From Pseudomonadota bacterium (lineage in GTDB: Bacteria > Pseudomonadota > Gammaproteobacteria > Burkholderiales > Gallionellaceae), in NCBI GenBank assembly GCA_021787435.1, contig JAJYLY010000001.1, positions 124,001 to 188,000 on the forward strand: a stretch of DNA of 64,000 nucleotides, given 5' to 3'. The position numbers and the translations under genes are program-made. The notes under the pieces were generated by a model. The model worked only from the letters and a program-made list of their open reading frames with translations, did no database searches and was not told where the DNA came from. Shown piece by piece: positions 53,093 through 64,000 of the stretch; positions within the stretch are counted from its first letter, which is position 1, and each line of letters opens with the position of its first letter.

Positions 53093-54100
53093 ATGCAAGC
53101 AGACTGGCAACAATTTTTGGCCTCACAGGGTGCAATCATCAAAAACGGCAAGGTTCTGCACTTCGGCGACATCCAAACAGAACTTGCCGCAACATCGAAA
53201 CAGGACACGCTGTGTGATCTCGGGCAATTTTCAATCCTGCGCGTATCCGGAGAAGATGCGCAGAGTTTTCTTCAGAACCTCCTGAGCAACGACATCAAGG
53301 AAGTCACCGCTGCACGCGCGCAGCACTCTAGCTTCAATACCGCGAAGGGAAGGATGCTGGCAAGCTTTCTGATCTGGATGGAGGACAATGACTACCTGTT
53401 GCTGCTGCCCGACACACTCTCCGAAATGCTGCGCAAGAAGCTCTCCATGTATGTGTTGCGCGCCAAGGTAAAGATTGCGCAGGACGAAAAAATCGCATTG
53501 GGCATCTCTGGCCCCACCATAAAGCCGCCCATGGATTGCGGCGAACTGCTTGGCGTGGCAAAGACCGAAAACACCCATGTAATCAGACTCGATGAAGCAC
53601 GCTTCATGCTTTGCACCTCGCTCGAAAATGCCAGAACGCTCTGGCAGGAGTTTGCAAGCCATGCAAAACCCGTAGGCAGTCCATGCTGGGACTGGCTCAA
53701 CATCCGCTCAGGCATCCCCGTGATTGTCGAAGAAACCCAGGAAGAGTTCGTGCCGCAGATGGTGAATTTCGACCTGATAGGCGGGATCAACTTCAAGAAA
53801 GGCTGCTACCCCGGACAGGAAATAGTCGCGCGCATGCACTACCTTGGCAAGCTCAAACGGCGCATGTATCTTGCGCATGTGGACAGCCCTGCAAAACCGG
53901 GCGACCACCTCTACAGCGAGGACATGGCAGGACAATCCAGCGGGATGATAGCCAATGCAGCCGCAGCCCCTGACGGCGGATACGATGTGCTTGCGGTGGT
54001 GCAGATCGCAAGCCACGACGCGCATCCCATACACATGGGCTCACTGGAAGGTGCAATACTGCATTTCGAGCCGCTGCCCTACGCGTTACCGTCAGCCTGA
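53093..54100 (+). CDS. ygfZ: tRNA-modifying / Fe-S maintenance protein YgfZ
   Basis: The product is 335 residues. The YgfZ signature KGCYPGQEIVAR (about 238-249), with its conserved Cys, lies in a GcvT-like folate-binding fold, and the N-terminal LRVSGEDAQSFLQNLLSNDI is typical. YgfZ uses tetrahydrofolate in maintenance of Fe-S enzymes, including the MiaB tRNA methylthiotransferase. The ATG at 53093 is used; a longer frame starting at 52973 overlaps the cyclase gene. Its 3' end faces the GNAT gene 27 bp away. Confidence 0.93.
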   Translation: MQADWQQFLASQGAIIKNGKVLHFGDIQTELAATSKQDTLCDLGQFSILRVSGEDAQSFLQNLLSNDIKEVTAARAQHSSFNTAKGRMLASFLIWMEDNDYLLLLPDTLSEMLRKKLSMYVLRAKVKIAQDEKIALGISGPTIKPPMDCGELLGVAKTENTHVIRLDEARFMLCTSLENARTLWQEFASHAKPVGSPCWDWLNIRSGIPVIVEETQEEFVPQMVNFDLIGGINFKKGCYPGQEIVARMHYLGKLKRRMYLAHVDSPAKPGDHLYSEDMAGQSSGMIANAAAAPDGGYDVLAVVQIASHDAHPIHMGSLEGAILHFEPLPYALPSA

Positions 54101-54127
54101 GACGCGGCTACGGCCTCCAAATACCTG

Positions 54128-54562
54128 CTACTCGGAAAGTTTCAAGCGCATCTTGATGTGCGGCAGGCCCGCATCCAGGAAAGTCTCTCCTTCCTCTTCG
54201 AACCCGAACGTCTTGTAAAACGGGACGGCATGAAGCTGCGCATCGACATCCACGGCAGGATAACCCTGCGCGCGCGCATAGCCCAGCAATGCCTCAACAA
54301 CAGCCGTCCCGACTTTCCGATGACGCCATGCGGGCAGAACGGCGATGCGTCCGATGTGGCCGTCAGCCAGCATGCGGCCGCAACCGATTGCCTCGCCTGA
54401 CGAACTCAATACCAGCGCATGGCGGCAAGATTCATCCAGCCCGTCCCATTCAAGCTCAGGCGAAATGCCCTGCTCGTCGATAAACACTGCCTGGCGCACG
54501 GATTTCAAGAGCGGTTCGCCATCGTGCCAGCAAACCAGGCTAACCGTGAAAGTATGGCTCAT
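54128..54562 (-). CDS. GNAT N-acetyltransferase (ElaA-like)
   Basis: The product is 144 residues. RQAVFIDEQGISPELEWDGLD is the opening typical of this YjcF/ElaA-type subgroup. IGRIAVLPAWRHRKVGTAVVE carries the acetyl-CoA pyrophosphate loop (Q/RxxGxG variant RHRKVG), and VPFYKTFGFEEEGE is motif B. The acyl acceptor is unknown. AAAGGAG lies just before the ATG at 54562. It follows the L,D-transpeptidase gene by 13 bp in the tadA operon. Confidence 0.88.
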   Translation of the reverse strand: MSHTFTVSLVCWHDGEPLLKSVRQAVFIDEQGISPELEWDGLDESCRHALVLSSSGEAIGCGRMLADGHIGRIAVLPAWRHRKVGTAVVEALLGYARAQGYPAVDVDAQLHAVPFYKTFGFEEEGETFLDAGLPHIKMRLKLSE

Positions 54563-54575
54563 GCTGCTCCTTTTT

Positions 54576-55692
<1,117 letters not shown>

Positions 55693-55719
55693 TCATACGC
55701 GCAACTTGACCGGAAAATC

Positions 55720-56178
55720 ATGCCAGAAAACAACACGATCGACTTTTCCCTGCCCGCCACCAGCGGAGCAATCTTCACGACCGCCTCGGCACGCGGCAAG
55801 AACCTGGTGGTCTTCTTCTATCCCAAGGACGACACGCCGGGCTGCACCACGGAGGCGGTACAGTTTCGCGACCTGTATGACCAGTTCCAACAGGCTGACT
55901 GCGTCATCGTCGGTATTTCCAGAGACAGCATGAAGTCTCATGAAAATTTCAAGAAAAAGTTCTCGCTGCCCTTCGAACTGTTGTCGGATGAGGACGAGAA
56001 GATCTGCAGACAGTTTAACGTGATCAAGGAAAAGAACATGTATGGCAAGCAGGTGTTAGGCATAGAGCGCAGTACCTTCGTTTTTGACAAAACGGGCACG
56101 TTGCGCCAGGAATGGCGCAAACTCAAGGCCGATGGCCATGCCCAGGAAGTGCTGGATTTCATTTCAACCCTAAAATAA
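55720..56178 (+). CDS. bcp: Cytoplasmic BCP-type peroxiredoxin lacking the +5 resolving cysteine
   Basis: The product is 152 residues with no signal peptide. FFYPKDDTPGCTTEAVQFRD holds the peroxidatic C42, but the residue five positions later is Val, not Cys. Other Cys are C61 and C96. It therefore works as a 1-Cys enzyme or with a distant resolving Cys, unlike the secreted paralogue at 17.7 kb. It reduces organic hydroperoxides and H2O2. The start at 55720 is set by homology; the ribosome site (GGAAAATC) is weak. It is followed after 9 bp by the PhoH gene. Confidence 0.9.
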   Translation: MPENNTIDFSLPATSGAIFTTASARGKNLVVFFYPKDDTPGCTTEAVQFRDLYDQFQQADCVIVGISRDSMKSHENFKKKFSLPFELLSDEDEKICRQFNVIKEKNMYGKQVLGIERSTFVFDKTGTLRQEWRKLKADGHAQEVLDFISTLK

Positions 56179-56187
56179 AGGAAGCTC

Positions 56188-57597
56188 ATGCGTCAACGCA
56201 AAAAAACGGTATCCGATACCAAGTTGTTTGTTTTGGACACCAACGTGTTATTGCATGATCCGACCAGCCTGTATCGCTTCGAGGAACACGACATCTGCCT
56301 GCCGATGTTCGTTCTGGAGGAACTCGACAACAAGAAAAAAGGCATGACCGAAGTCGCACGCAATGCGCGCCAAGCCAGCCGTTTCCTCGACGAAATTGTA
56401 AGCGATGCCCCGCATAATATCGAAGCCGGCATCTCGCTGAAATCGGATACGCACAAAAACAGCACAGGCCGCCTATTCCTGCAGACCAGCTTCATCAAGC
56501 AGGAATTGCCGAACAACCTTGAACTGGGTAAGGCCGACAACGCAATCCTAGGCGTGGTCATCGGCCTGCAGCAGATGCAACCGGAACGTTCGGTGATCCT
56601 GGTCAGCAAGGACATCAACATGCGCATCAAGGCGCGCGCACTGGGGCTTGAAGCGCAGGACTATTTTAACGACAAGGTGCTGGAAGACACCGACCTGTTG
56701 TACAGCGGCGTGCTGGAACTGCCACAGGACTTCTGGGAAACCCATGGCCGGGACATGAAATCCTGGATCAAGGATGGACACACCTACTACCAGATCCACG
56801 GCCCACTTTGCGCAGCCTTCTTCGTCAACCAGTTTGTCTACCGTGAAGAAGAAGATGCTGGATTCTATGCGATCGTACTTGAGCAGAACGACACCAGCGC
56901 GCTGCTGCGCACCCTGACTGACTACACCAACAGCAAACACAACGTGTGGGGCATCGTCGCGCGCAACCGCGAACAGAATTTCGTGCTCAACCTACTTTTG
57001 AATCCGGAGATCGATTTCGTCACGCTCCTAGGGCAGGCTGGTACTGGAAAAACGCTGCTGACACTGGCAGCGGGGCTGATGCAGACGCTAGAAGCAAAGC
57101 TCTATTCGGAAATCATCATCACCCGAGTGACCGTGCCCATAGGCGAAGACATCGGATTTCTGCCCGGCACCGAAGAAGAAAAGATGACTCCGTGGATGGG
57201 TGCGTTGGAAGACAATCTGGACGTACTCAATAAAACCGACGAGGAAGCAGGCGACTGGGGGCGTGCCGCCACCCGCGACCTGATCCGTTCGCGCATCAAG
57301 GTCAAATCACTCAATTTCATGCGCGGCCGGACTTTTCTAAACAAATACATTATCATAGACGAATCTCAGAACCTGACGCCCAAGCAGATGAAGACGCTGA
57401 TCACGCGCGCAGGCCCCGGCACCAAGGTGGTGTGCATGGGCAATATCGCTCAGATCGACACGCCCTATCTGTCAGAGGGCAGCTCGGGCCTGACCTATGT
57501 GGTGGACAGATTCAAGGGATGGGAGCATGGCGGCCACATTACCCTTTTGCGCGGCGAACGATCCAGACTAGCTGATCATGCAGGTGAAGTCTTATGA
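56188..57597 (+). CDS. PIN-PhoH domain protein (PhoH2-like RNA helicase/nuclease)
   Basis: The product is 469 residues. An N-terminal PIN nuclease domain (LFVLDTNVLLHDP, PMFVLEELD, later VILVSKDINMRIKA) is fused to a C-terminal PhoH ATPase with Walker A GQAGTGKTLL (about 280-289) and KYIIIDESQNLTPKQMK as Walker B. PhoH2-type proteins unwind and cut RNA in an ATP-dependent manner. A clear AAGGAAGC site precedes the ATG. It sits between bcp and msrB in a same-strand run. Confidence 0.92.
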   Translation: MRQRKKTVSDTKLFVLDTNVLLHDPTSLYRFEEHDICLPMFVLEELDNKKKGMTEVARNARQASRFLDEIVSDAPHNIEAGISLKSDTHKNSTGRLFLQTSFIKQELPNNLELGKADNAILGVVIGLQQMQPERSVILVSKDINMRIKARALGLEAQDYFNDKVLEDTDLLYSGVLELPQDFWETHGRDMKSWIKDGHTYYQIHGPLCAAFFVNQFVYREEEDAGFYAIVLEQNDTSALLRTLTDYTNSKHNVWGIVARNREQNFVLNLLLNPEIDFVTLLGQAGTGKTLLTLAAGLMQTLEAKLYSEIIITRVTVPIGEDIGFLPGTEEEKMTPWMGALEDNLDVLNKTDEEAGDWGRAATRDLIRSRIKVKSLNFMRGRTFLNKYIIIDESQNLTPKQMKTLITRAGPGTKVVCMGNIAQIDTPYLSEGSSGLTYVVDRFKGWEHGGHITLLRGERSRLADHAGEVL

Positions 57598-57623
57598 GCG
57601 TCAAAATCAAAGCGGATTAAAAA

Positions 57624-58019
57624 TTGAGTCCTGTTATCGAAAAACTTGATGCCGAGTGGCAAGCTTTGCTCACACCCGAGCAATACAAGGTATGCCGCGA
57701 GTGCGGCACGGAGCCGCCCTTTACAGGCGCATACTGGGCCTGCCACGATTCGGGCATCTACCGTTGCGTGTGCTGCAATCACCCGCTATTTGACGCTGCG
57801 GCCAAATTCGATTCCGGTAGCGGTTGGCCCAGCTTCTGGCAACCCATAGAAGATGAAAGTATTTCCATTCGTGCCGACAGCAGCCATGGCATGCAGCGAG
57901 ATGAAGTAAACTGCGCGCATTGCGGATCCCATCTTGGCCATGTCTTCCCCGATGGGCCGCCACCCACCGGACTGCGCTTTTGCATCAACTCGGCCTCTTT
58001 GACGCTAGACAGAAACTAA
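57624..58019 (+). CDS. msrB: Peptide-methionine (R)-S-oxide reductase
   Basis: The product is 131 residues from a TTG at 57624; no in-frame ATG fits. [14 protein letters not shown], the zinc pairs CVCC and [16 protein letters not shown] and the catalytic-Cys motif [10 protein letters not shown] are complete MsrB hallmarks. It reduces methionine-R-sulfoxide in oxidised proteins. It lies next to two other redox-repair genes (bcp and, further on, bolA). It precedes the septation-protein gene by three bases. Confidence 0.93.
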   Translation: MSPVIEKLDAEWQALLTPEQYKVCRECGTEPPFTGAYWACHDSGIYRCVCCNHPLFDAAAKFDSGSGWPSFWQPIEDESISIRADSSHGMQRDEVNCAHCGSHLGHVFPDGPPPTGLRFCINSASLTLDRN

Positions 58020-58022
58020 ATC

Positions 58023-58637
58023 ATGAAACTGTTATTCGATGTTTTTCCGGTTATCCTGTTCTTTGTCTTCTTCAAATTCGGCAATTCACATCCTGAAACA
58101 GCAGATGCAATACTGACTGCGTTCCACATTGTTCTGGGCCCGTCCATCAAACCAGCCATTTTCCTTGCCACGCTGGTTTCAATTTTCGCCACCACCCTGC
58201 AGATTCTCTGGACAAAATACCGGCATGGCAAAGTCGATGCGATGTTATGGTTAAGCTTTTTTGTCATCGTGCTGTTTGGCGGTGCCACTCTGGTATTTCA
58301 CAACGACACCTTTATCAGATGGAAACCCACCGTCTTGTATTGGCTGTTTTCAGGAGCGCTGCTAGGGTCCAACCTGATTTTCAAAAAAAATCTGATCCGC
58401 AGCGCCTTGAGCAATAAAATGGCGTTGCCGGTACGTATATGGAACCTATTGAATCTGAGCTGGGGGCTGTTTTTTCTGGTGCTGGGATTCATCAATCTGT
58501 ACGTCGCCTACAACTACCCCATCGAATCCTGGGTAAATTTCAAACTTTTCGGCTTCACCGGATTGATGCTGATATTCGTCGTGGCGCAAAGCGCATGGCT
58601 GTCAAAATATATGAACGAAGATAAGGAAAACAACTGA
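58023..58637 (+). CDS. yciB: Septation protein A (YciB/IspZ)
   Basis: The product is 204 residues with five to six membrane helices. The opening [19 protein letters not shown] and the central [21 protein letters not shown] are diagnostic. YciB helps envelope synthesis and cell division. The chain ends in a charged tail (MNEDKENN). Its TGA shares a base with the ATG of yciI. The yciB-yciI-bolA-ppiC order is conserved in Betaproteobacteria. Confidence 0.93.
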   Translation: MKLLFDVFPVILFFVFFKFGNSHPETADAILTAFHIVLGPSIKPAIFLATLVSIFATTLQILWTKYRHGKVDAMLWLSFFVIVLFGGATLVFHNDTFIRWKPTVLYWLFSGALLGSNLIFKKNLIRSALSNKMALPVRIWNLLNLSWGLFFLVLGFINLYVAYNYPIESWVNFKLFGFTGLMLIFVVAQSAWLSKYMNEDKENN

Positions 58638-58939
58638 TGTGGTATGCAATCATCGGACAGGACTTCCCCGAGAGCATGGAAAAGCGCATGGCTAATCGCC
58701 CCGCTCATGTAGCGCGTCTGGCAGCACTGCAGGCACAAGGCCGGCTGATGCTGGCAGGGCCATTCCCGGCCATCGATTCAGAGGATCCAGGCACGGCAGG
58801 ATTTACCGGCAGCCTGATCGTCGCGGAATTCCCATCGCTTGCCGAGGCCAAAGCCTGGGCCGATGCGGAACCTTATCTTGCAGGCGGCGTCTACGAGAAG
58901 ATCAGCGTCAAACCGTTCAAAAAGACTTTCCCGACATGA
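58637..58939 (+). CDS. yciI: YciI family protein
   Basis: The product is 100 residues with a single ferredoxin-like domain. MWYAIIGQD, the RPAHVARL motif with conserved His and the Asp in [12 protein letters not shown] match the YCII family. The catalytic role is not established; some fused versions are dehalogenase-like. It is coupled to yciB (one shared base) and overlaps bolA by four bases (ATGA). Confidence 0.9.
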   Translation: MWYAIIGQDFPESMEKRMANRPAHVARLAALQAQGRLMLAGPFPAIDSEDPGTAGFTGSLIVAEFPSLAEAKAWADAEPYLAGGVYEKISVKPFKKTFPT

Positions 58940-59199
58940 ACAACATCGAAACCATGCGCGACAAGCTTTCGAGCCTAGATCCGGTATCGGTCGATATTAT
59001 AGACGAAAGCCATAAACACGCTGGACATGCAGGCGCCAGGGATGGCGGAGGCCATTACCTGTTGAAAATTATCACACCCAAGTTTGCCGGGATGACTACG
59101 ATGGCACGCCATCGTATGATATATTCGGTATTGGGAGAGATGATGAAGCGTGACATACACGCGCTTAATATACAGGCGAAAACGCCGGACGAAGTTTAA
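58936..59199 (+). CDS. bolA: BolA family protein
   Basis: The product is 87 residues. The class II KH-like fold has the conserved [18 protein letters not shown] (about 28-45) and the late [13 protein letters not shown] with [12 protein letters not shown]. BolA proteins with monothiol glutaredoxins bind 2Fe-2S clusters and influence envelope shape and stress response. The ATG at 58936 overlaps the yciI stop. Confidence 0.92.
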   Translation: MNNIETMRDKLSSLDPVSVDIIDESHKHAGHAGARDGGGHYLLKIITPKFAGMTTMARHRMIYSVLGEMMKRDIHALNIQAKTPDEV

Positions 59200-59222
59200 C
59201 TTTTTAATTCAAGAGGACTTAC

Positions 59223-60008
59223 ATGTTGAAAACTCATAGACTTGCAGCTCTGGCCATCGTGACCGCACTGGCTATCAATCCAGCCTTCGCCGATGACAAG
59301 TCAGCCGCCATCGTGAATGGCGTCGCCATCCCCCAGTCGCGCGTCGAAATGGACGTCAAGGGCGCCGAATCGCAAGGCCGCACCGACAGCCCTGAGTTGC
59401 GTAAACTCATCCGCGACGATCTCATCAACCGCGAAGTGATCTCACAGGAAGCCGTCAAGGAAGGCCTGGACAAGACGCCATCCGTGGTCGATCAACTCGC
59501 CATCGCAAAACAGACCGTGCTGGTGAGTGCTTTCATACAGGACTACCTCAAGAAGCACCCGATCAGCGACGAACAGATGAAGAAAGAGTATGACAATTAC
59601 AAGGCCCAACTGGGCGACAAGGAATACGAAGTAAGCCATATCCTGGTCAAGACCGAACCCGAGGCCCGCGCCATCATCGCCAAACTCAACAAGAAGGCCA
59701 AGTTCGAGACGCTTGCCAAGGAATCCCTGGATGCAGGTTCTGCAGGAAAAGGCGGCTCATTGGGCTGGACCGTACCCAAAAGCCTGGTCGAACCTTTTGC
59801 CAATGCCTTGCTGAATCTGAAAAAAGGCGAATACACCAAGGAGCCTGTGCAGACCCAGTTCGGCTGGCACGTGATCAAGCTTGACGACATACGTCCGCTG
59901 AAGGCGCCTAGTTTCGAGCAGATGAAGCCGAAGCTGGAGCAGCATCTGCAACAACTGGAAGTTCAGAAAGCAGTCAGTGACCTGCGCGCATCCGCGAAGA
60001 TCGAATAA
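59223..60008 (+). CDS. Periplasmic parvulin-type peptidyl-prolyl isomerase
   Basis: The product is 261 residues. It has a signal peptide (1-23, cleavage after AFA), a SurA-like N-terminal helical chaperone part (about 25-125), and a PpiC rotamase domain (about 134-230) with EVSHILVKTEPEARAI, GSLGWTVPKSLVEPFA and TQFGWHVIKLDDIRP. It assists folding of exported proteins. AGAGGA lies about nine bases before the ATG. It ends the msrB-yciB-yciI-bolA run and is followed by a strong terminator. Confidence 0.92.
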   Translation: MLKTHRLAALAIVTALAINPAFADDKSAAIVNGVAIPQSRVEMDVKGAESQGRTDSPELRKLIRDDLINREVISQEAVKEGLDKTPSVVDQLAIAKQTVLVSAFIQDYLKKHPISDEQMKKEYDNYKAQLGDKEYEVSHILVKTEPEARAIIAKLNKKAKFETLAKESLDAGSAGKGGSLGWTVPKSLVEPFANALLNLKKGEYTKEPVQTQFGWHVIKLDDIRPLKAPSFEQMKPKLEQHLQQLEVQKAVSDLRASAKIE

Positions 60009-60025
60009 GGTATCTCGCAACCCTC

Positions 60026-60055
60026 AAAAAGGACACCCAAGGGTGTCCTTTTTTT
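60026..60055 (+). terminator. Bidirectional intrinsic terminator
   Basis: GGACACCC and GGGTGTCC with loop AA, flanked by five A and seven T, form a near-perfect terminator for the ppi operon on the plus strand. It also serves the convergent tpm gene on the minus strand, where five T follow. Confidence 0.93.
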
Positions 60056-60058
60056 ACT

Positions 60059-60706
60059 CTATGTAGCAGCGTTTCGCGTCAGCAGAAAAACATTTTCCTG
60101 CATTCTGGTCACTCCGCGCTCTGCGAAGCGCGGTTCCAAAACGTCTGCCTGGTCGAGCAGCTCTATGCTGGCAAAATTGCGATACAGCCTTTCCACCTCA
60201 TCGACAGACACCGCAAACGGAGGCCCCTGCATTTCAGCCTGAGGATAATCGAAGGTGATCAGCAATATCCTTGTTTCGCGCGGCAGTATGCTCATCAGAT
60301 GGCGCACGTAATGTTCGCGCATTGCAGGCGGCAGCGCGACCATGGACGCGCGGTCATACACTGCAGAAACGCCCTCCATGTCTTCGCGTTTGAGGTCGAA
60401 AAAATCGCCGCAAAGTATGCTTATGCCCTGTGCCTCGCAGAGTTCGAATTTCCCGAAAGGCCTGCATGTCGCGGAAAGGCCGTTTTCCTCGAAGTACGCC
60501 TGCACCGCAATCGGGCTCAACTCCACCCCGAGCACTTTGGCGCCTTGCTTGACAAGCCATGACATGTCCAAGCTCTTTCCGCAAAGCGGCACGAACACCC
60601 TATTCCCCAGCTGATGACCATGCCGCATCAAATATGGATTGACCTCGTTCTGATGAAAACCTGTTTGGTTAAGCTCCCATCGTTCCAGCCAGAAATCCCT
60701 ATCCAC
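60059..60706 (-). CDS. tpm: Thiopurine S-methyltransferase
   Basis: The product is 215 residues. The opening DRDFWLERWELNQTGFHQ, the SAM-binding VFVPLCGKSLDMSWL, and GVELSPIAVQAYFEENGL are classic TPMT. Bacterial TPMTs methylate thiopurines and also tellurite or selenite. The GTG start at 60706 follows the purL TAA with no spacer, so the two are co-transcribed. Confidence 0.92.
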   Translation of the reverse strand: MDRDFWLERWELNQTGFHQNEVNPYLMRHGHQLGNRVFVPLCGKSLDMSWLVKQGAKVLGVELSPIAVQAYFEENGLSATCRPFGKFELCEAQGISILCGDFFDLKREDMEGVSAVYDRASMVALPPAMREHYVRHLMSILPRETRILLITFDYPQAEMQGPPFAVSVDEVERLYRNFASIELLDQADVLEPRFAERGVTRMQENVFLLTRNAAT

Positions 60707-63700
60707 TTATCCCACCCACTTTCTGGCGTTTCTGAACATCCTGAGCCATGCGCCGTTTTCCTTCCAATCGGCAGGATGCCATGAGTTCTGCACCGCCCGG
60801 AACACACGCTCCGGATGCGGCATCATGATCGAGAAGCGGCCGTCTGGCGTGGTCAAGCCCGTGATACCCTCTGGCGAACCGTTGGGATTCATCGGATAGA
60901 TCTCTGTCGCTTCGCCGCGATTGTCGACATAGCGCAGCGTGACATGGGCAGCCTTCATTTTCTTTTCCCCGGCAAAGTCGGCATAGCCTTCGCCGTGCGC
61001 GACCACAACGGGCATGCGGCTTCCAGTCATGCCCTCGAAAAGAATCGAAGGGGAAGGCTGCACCTCCACCATCACGAAGCGCGCCTCGAACTGTTCGGAC
61101 TGGTTGCGCGAAAAATGCGCCCAATTCTCCGCACCTGGTATGATCTCGTGCAAATTACTCATCATCTGGCAGCCGTTGCATACACCCAAAGCGAAGGTAT
61201 CCTTGCGGTTGAAGAAGGCTTCGAATTCATCTCTGGCTCTTGGATTGAACAGGATGGATTTTGCCCAGCCTTCGCCGGCACCCAGCACATCGCCATAGGA
61301 AAATCCGCCGCAAGCGGCAAGCCCATTGAAATCGGAAAGCGCAAGTCTTCCGCTGATGATATCGCTCATGTGAACGTCCACCGCCGCAAAGCCTGCCCTG
61401 TCGAATGCCGCAGCCATCTCTACATGGCCGTTCACCCCCTGCTCGCGCAGGATGGCAATTCTGGGGCGGCTGCGCATCACGGCAGGCGCTTCATTCACGT
61501 CAAAGGTGAGGCTCACATGCAGCCCGGGATCAGCCGCATCGAGGATGCGATCGAACTCGGATTCGGCACATGCGGGATTGTCGCGCAACCTTTGCATCTG
61601 GAATGTGGTCTCGGACCAGAAGCGCTGCAGATTAACTCCAGAGTCGGAAAACAGCTTGGTATTTCCACGCATGATCTCGATCATGCCGCTCTGGTTCGGT
61701 ATCGCGATTTTCTGCACGTTCTTGATGCCCGCACCAGCCGCCATCTGCAAAACATGCGCCACGTCACTGTTCTTCACCTGCACGACCGCACCCAGTTCCT
61801 CGCTGAAAAGCGGACGAAGCACATCAGCCTGCTCGACTTGTATCGTAAGCCCGATGTGCGAAGCAAAGGCCATTTCACACAAGGTGACAAAAGCACCGCC
61901 GTCCGATCTGTCGTGGTAGGCAAGCAGCATGCCTTCGGAATTAAGCTGCTGTATCAGTTCAAAGTAGGCTTTTAAAGCTGCGGCAGACTCGACATCTGGC
62001 GCGACATCCCCCACCTGTTTGTAAACCTGTGCCAGTGCCGACCCGCCCATGCGGTTCTTGCCTTGCCCCAGATCGATGAGCAGCAAGGTCGTATCAAGCT
62101 CGGCAAGAAGTTCTGGCGTGAGCGTTGCACGCGCATCCGTGCAGGGCGCGAAGGCCGTCACAATTAGCGACAGAGGGGATGTGACCGACTTATCCTCTGC
62201 GCCTTCCTGCCAAGTGGTTTTCATCGACATCGAATCCTTGCCGACCGGAATGCTGATGCCAAGCGCGGGGCAAAGTTCCATGCCCACTGCTCTCACGGCT
62301 TCGAATAGCGCCGCATCTTCCCCGTGGTGACCTGCGGCCGCCATCCAGTTGGCCGACAATTTGATGTCGCCAATTTTTTCAATACGCGCTGCCGTGATGT
62401 TGGTAATCGCCTCACCCACGGCCATACGAGCGGAAGCGGCCGAATTGATCAACGCCAGCGGCGTGCGCTCTCCCAATGCAAATGCCTCGCCAAGATGCGT
62501 GTTGTATCCCCTCAAGGTGACCGCCACATCCGCCACAGGCACCTGCCAGGGACCAATCATTTGGTCGCGCGCGGTCATGCCTCCCACTGTGCGGTCACCA
62601 ATGCTGATCAGAAAAGTCTTATTGGCAACCGAAGGCAGGCGCAGCACGCGCCCGATGGATTCCGCAAGATCGAGCGTACTGGTGTCGAAATGCTCCAGCT
62701 TCGCCGTTTCACGGTTCACGGCCCGCGTCATCTTTGGCGGCTTGCCAAGCAATACCGATAGCGGCATGTTCACAGGGTCGTTTTTGAATTCTTCATCGTG
62801 CACGACGATCCGGTCTTCTTCGAGCGCCACGCCAACCACCGCAAACGGGCAGCGTTCGCGCTCGCAGAACGCGCTAAACTCTTCCAGGCGCTCAGGTGCA
62901 ATCGCCAGCACATAGCGCTCTTGGGATTCATTGCACCAGATCTGTTTGGGCGACATGCCGGTCTCGTCGAGCGGAATCTTGCGAAGTTCAAAAAGCGCCC
63001 CTTTGCCTCCACCGTGCACCAATTCCGGCAGCGCATTGGACATGCCGCCGGCACCCACATCGTGTATCGAAAGTATCGGGTTATCCTTGCCCATTTGCCA
63101 GCAGCGGTCTATCACTTCCTGGGCACGGCGCTGCATCTCGGGGTTGCCGCGCTGCACCGAATCAAAATCCAAATTTTCGGCATTGCTGCCTGTGTCCATG
63201 CTGGACGCAGCACCCCCGCCCAGCCCGATCAGCATGCCGGGTCCGCCCAGATGCACGATCAGCGCGCCCGTCGGCAGAGCGTGTTTTTGCGTGTGCTGTG
63301 CGGATATGCTGCCAAGGCCGCCAGCCAGCATGATGGGTTTGTGATAGCCGCGCATCTCACCACCGACACGCTCCTCGAAAGTGCGAAAATAGCCTGCCAG
63401 ATTCGGGCGACCGAATTCGTTATTGAACGCGGCAGCGCCCAATGGTCCGTCCAGCATGATCTGCAAGGGGGTAACGATGCGGGAAGGCTTCCCATATTGC
63501 GCAAGGGTGGAACGGGAGGTTCCGGGCACACTGCGGCATCCTCCTTGCGAGGAACAGGCCTCCCATGGCTGCTCATACCCGGGAATATTCAGGTTGGACA
63601 CGGAAAATCCGGTCAGCCCCGCCTTCGGCTTGGAACCCGTGCCAGTCGCTCCCTCGTCGCGTATCTCGCCGCCTGAGCCTGTGGCTGCACCTGCAAAAGG

Positions 63701-64000
63701 CGCGATGGCTGTCGGATGATTGTGGGTCTCAACTTTCATCAGCGTGTGCGTCAACTCCTCGCTGAATGCGTAACTTTTGTCGGTGCGCGGATAAAAACGC
63801 GCGATGTTTGCCCCTTCGATGACCGAGGAATTGTCCGAATACGCGATGACCGTCCCTTTGGGACTTGCCTTGTGGGTATTGCGTATCATGCCGAACAGCG
63901 ACATGCTCTGCGCCTCGCCATCTATTACCCAGTCGGCATTGAATATCTTGTGGCGGCAATGTTCTGAATTCGCCTGCGCGAACATCATCAGCTCAACATC
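60707..64000 (-). CDS. purL: Phosphoribosylformylglycinamidine synthase PurL, N-terminus outside window
   Basis: The C-terminal 1,097 residues are visible, with the frame still open at base 64000 ([20 protein letters not shown] at the edge). The full enzyme is about 1,300 residues, so roughly 200 N-terminal residues are missing. FGAM synthetase motifs ([51 protein letters not shown]) precede a C-terminal glutaminase with [13 protein letters not shown] (Cys) and [10 protein letters not shown] (His/Glu). It makes FGAM from FGAR, Gln and ATP in purine synthesis. It is the large single-chain proteobacterial form. Confidence 0.96.
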   Translation of the reverse strand, partial: DVELMMFAQANSEHCRHKIFNADWVIDGEAQSMSLFGMIRNTHKASPKGTVIAYSDNSSVIEGANIARFYPRTDKSYAFSEELTHTLMKVETHNHPTAIAPFAGAATGSGGEIRDEGATGTGSKPKAGLTGFSVSNLNIPGYEQPWEACSSQGGCRSVPGTSRSTLAQYGKPSRIVTPLQIMLDGPLGAAAFNNEFGRPNLAGYFRTFEERVGGEMRGYHKPIMLAGGLGSISAQHTQKHALPTGALIVHLGGPGMLIGLGGGAASSMDTGSNAENLDFDSVQRGNPEMQRRAQEVIDRCWQMGKDNPILSIHDVGAGGMSNALPELVHGGGKGALFELRKIPLDETGMSPKQIWCNESQERYVLAIAPERLEEFSAFCERERCPFAVVGVALEEDRIVVHDEEFKNDPVNMPLSVLLGKPPKMTRAVNRETAKLEHFDTSTLDLAESIGRVLRLPSVANKTFLISIGDRTVGGMTARDQMIGPWQVPVADVAVTLRGYNTHLGEAFALGERTPLALINSAASARMAVGEAITNITAARIEKIGDIKLSANWMAAAGHHGEDAALFEAVRAVGMELCPALGISIPVGKDSMSMKTTWQEGAEDKSVTSPLSLIVTAFAPCTDARATLTPELLAELDTTLLLIDLGQGKNRMGGSALAQVYKQVGDVAPDVESAAALKAYFELIQQLNSEGMLLAYHDRSDGGAFVTLCEMAFASHIGLTIQVEQADVLRPLFSEELGAVVQVKNSDVAHVLQMAAGAGIKNVQKIAIPNQSGMIEIMRGNTKLFSDSGVNLQRFWSETTFQMQRLRDNPACAESEFDRILDAADPGLHVSLTFDVNEAPAVMRSRPRIAILREQGVNGHVEMAAAFDRAGFAAVDVHMSDIISGRLALSDFNGLAACGGFSYGDVLGAGEGWAKSILFNPRARDEFEAFFNRKDTFALGVCNGCQMMSNLHEIIPGAENWAHFSRNQSEQFEARFVMVEVQPSPSILFEGMTGSRMPVVVAHGEGYADFAGEKKMKAAHVTLRYVDNRGEATEIYPMNPNGSPEGITGLTTPDGRFSIMMPHPERVFRAVQNSWHPADWKENGAWLRMFRNARKWVG

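Overview
The window looks like a chromosomal segment of a betaproteobacterium, most likely Nitrosomonadales-like (inferred). The supporting evidence is the housekeeping order glnE(-)/yhdP-nit-tldD, uup next to glnE, the msrB-yciB(ispZ)-yciI-bolA-ppiC run, a long single-chain purL, a diheme cytochrome c peroxidase, a periplasmic BCP-type peroxiredoxin and a sigma54/AcoR-controlled aldehyde dehydrogenase. Conserved genes are moderately GC-rich. The first 5 kb and several spacers are clearly more AT-rich.

Region 1-5 kb is accessory DNA. It opens with the N-terminus of a nuclease-helicase restriction enzyme (type ISP/Mrr-like) running off the left edge, followed by an orphan HigA/YiaG-type HTH protein. 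A tRNA-Arg 3' fragment lies beside the broken C-terminus of a tyrosine recombinase, and a glycine-rich repeat protein gene is fused into that recombinase remnant. Next comes an O-methyltransferase flanked by two integron attC sites, an integron cassette array without an integrase in view. A cluster of tiny AT-rich ORFs and a DUF3330 zinc-ribbon protein close the region.

Region 5-13 kb holds a sigma54 activator divergent from an acetaldehyde-type aldehyde dehydrogenase. That gene has a textbook -24/-12 promoter and is followed by a terminator and a DUF779 gene. pepN follows, then about 0.8 kb with no clear gene but with GTTAC-type palindromes. Region 13.3-16 kb is a gene graveyard (mgtA C-terminus, IS3 orfB and IS30 transposase remnants, another tRNA-3'-like fragment) around an intact diheme peroxidase gene.

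Region 16-31 kb is core: an uncharacterised protein, a UDG-superfamily DNA glycosylase, tRNA-Arg(CCT), a periplasmic peroxiredoxin, uup, glnE, yhdP, a nitrilase-family amidase, tldD, a possible FabMG-family protein and a secreted NucA-type endonuclease. Region 31-36.7 kb holds a glycine-zipper protein and a secreted phospholipase C/phosphoesterase. The phosphoesterase sits between two direct repeats, each made of an IS30 3' end plus the C-terminus of an alpha/beta hydrolase gene. An intact hydrolase and a chemoreceptor follow.

Region 36.8-51.2 kb holds an EamA exporter, a four-gene YbhGFSR-type drug-efflux ABC operon, a Q/P-rich secreted repeat protein, a beta-CASP metallo-beta-lactamase protein, a lipoprotein, and an incomplete oligopeptide-type ABC system. 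That system has two permeases and a large substrate-binding protein with an extra C-terminal membrane helix, split by an antisense DUF302 gene.

Region 51.3-64 kb starts with a class III nucleotide cyclase fused to a bacteriohemerythrin domain, the most unusual protein architecture here. It is followed by ygfZ, a GNAT/L,D-transpeptidase/tadA operon, bcp, a PIN-PhoH protein, the msrB-yciB-yciI-bolA-ppiC run, tpm and the C-terminal 1,097 residues of PurL, which leaves the window at the right edge.
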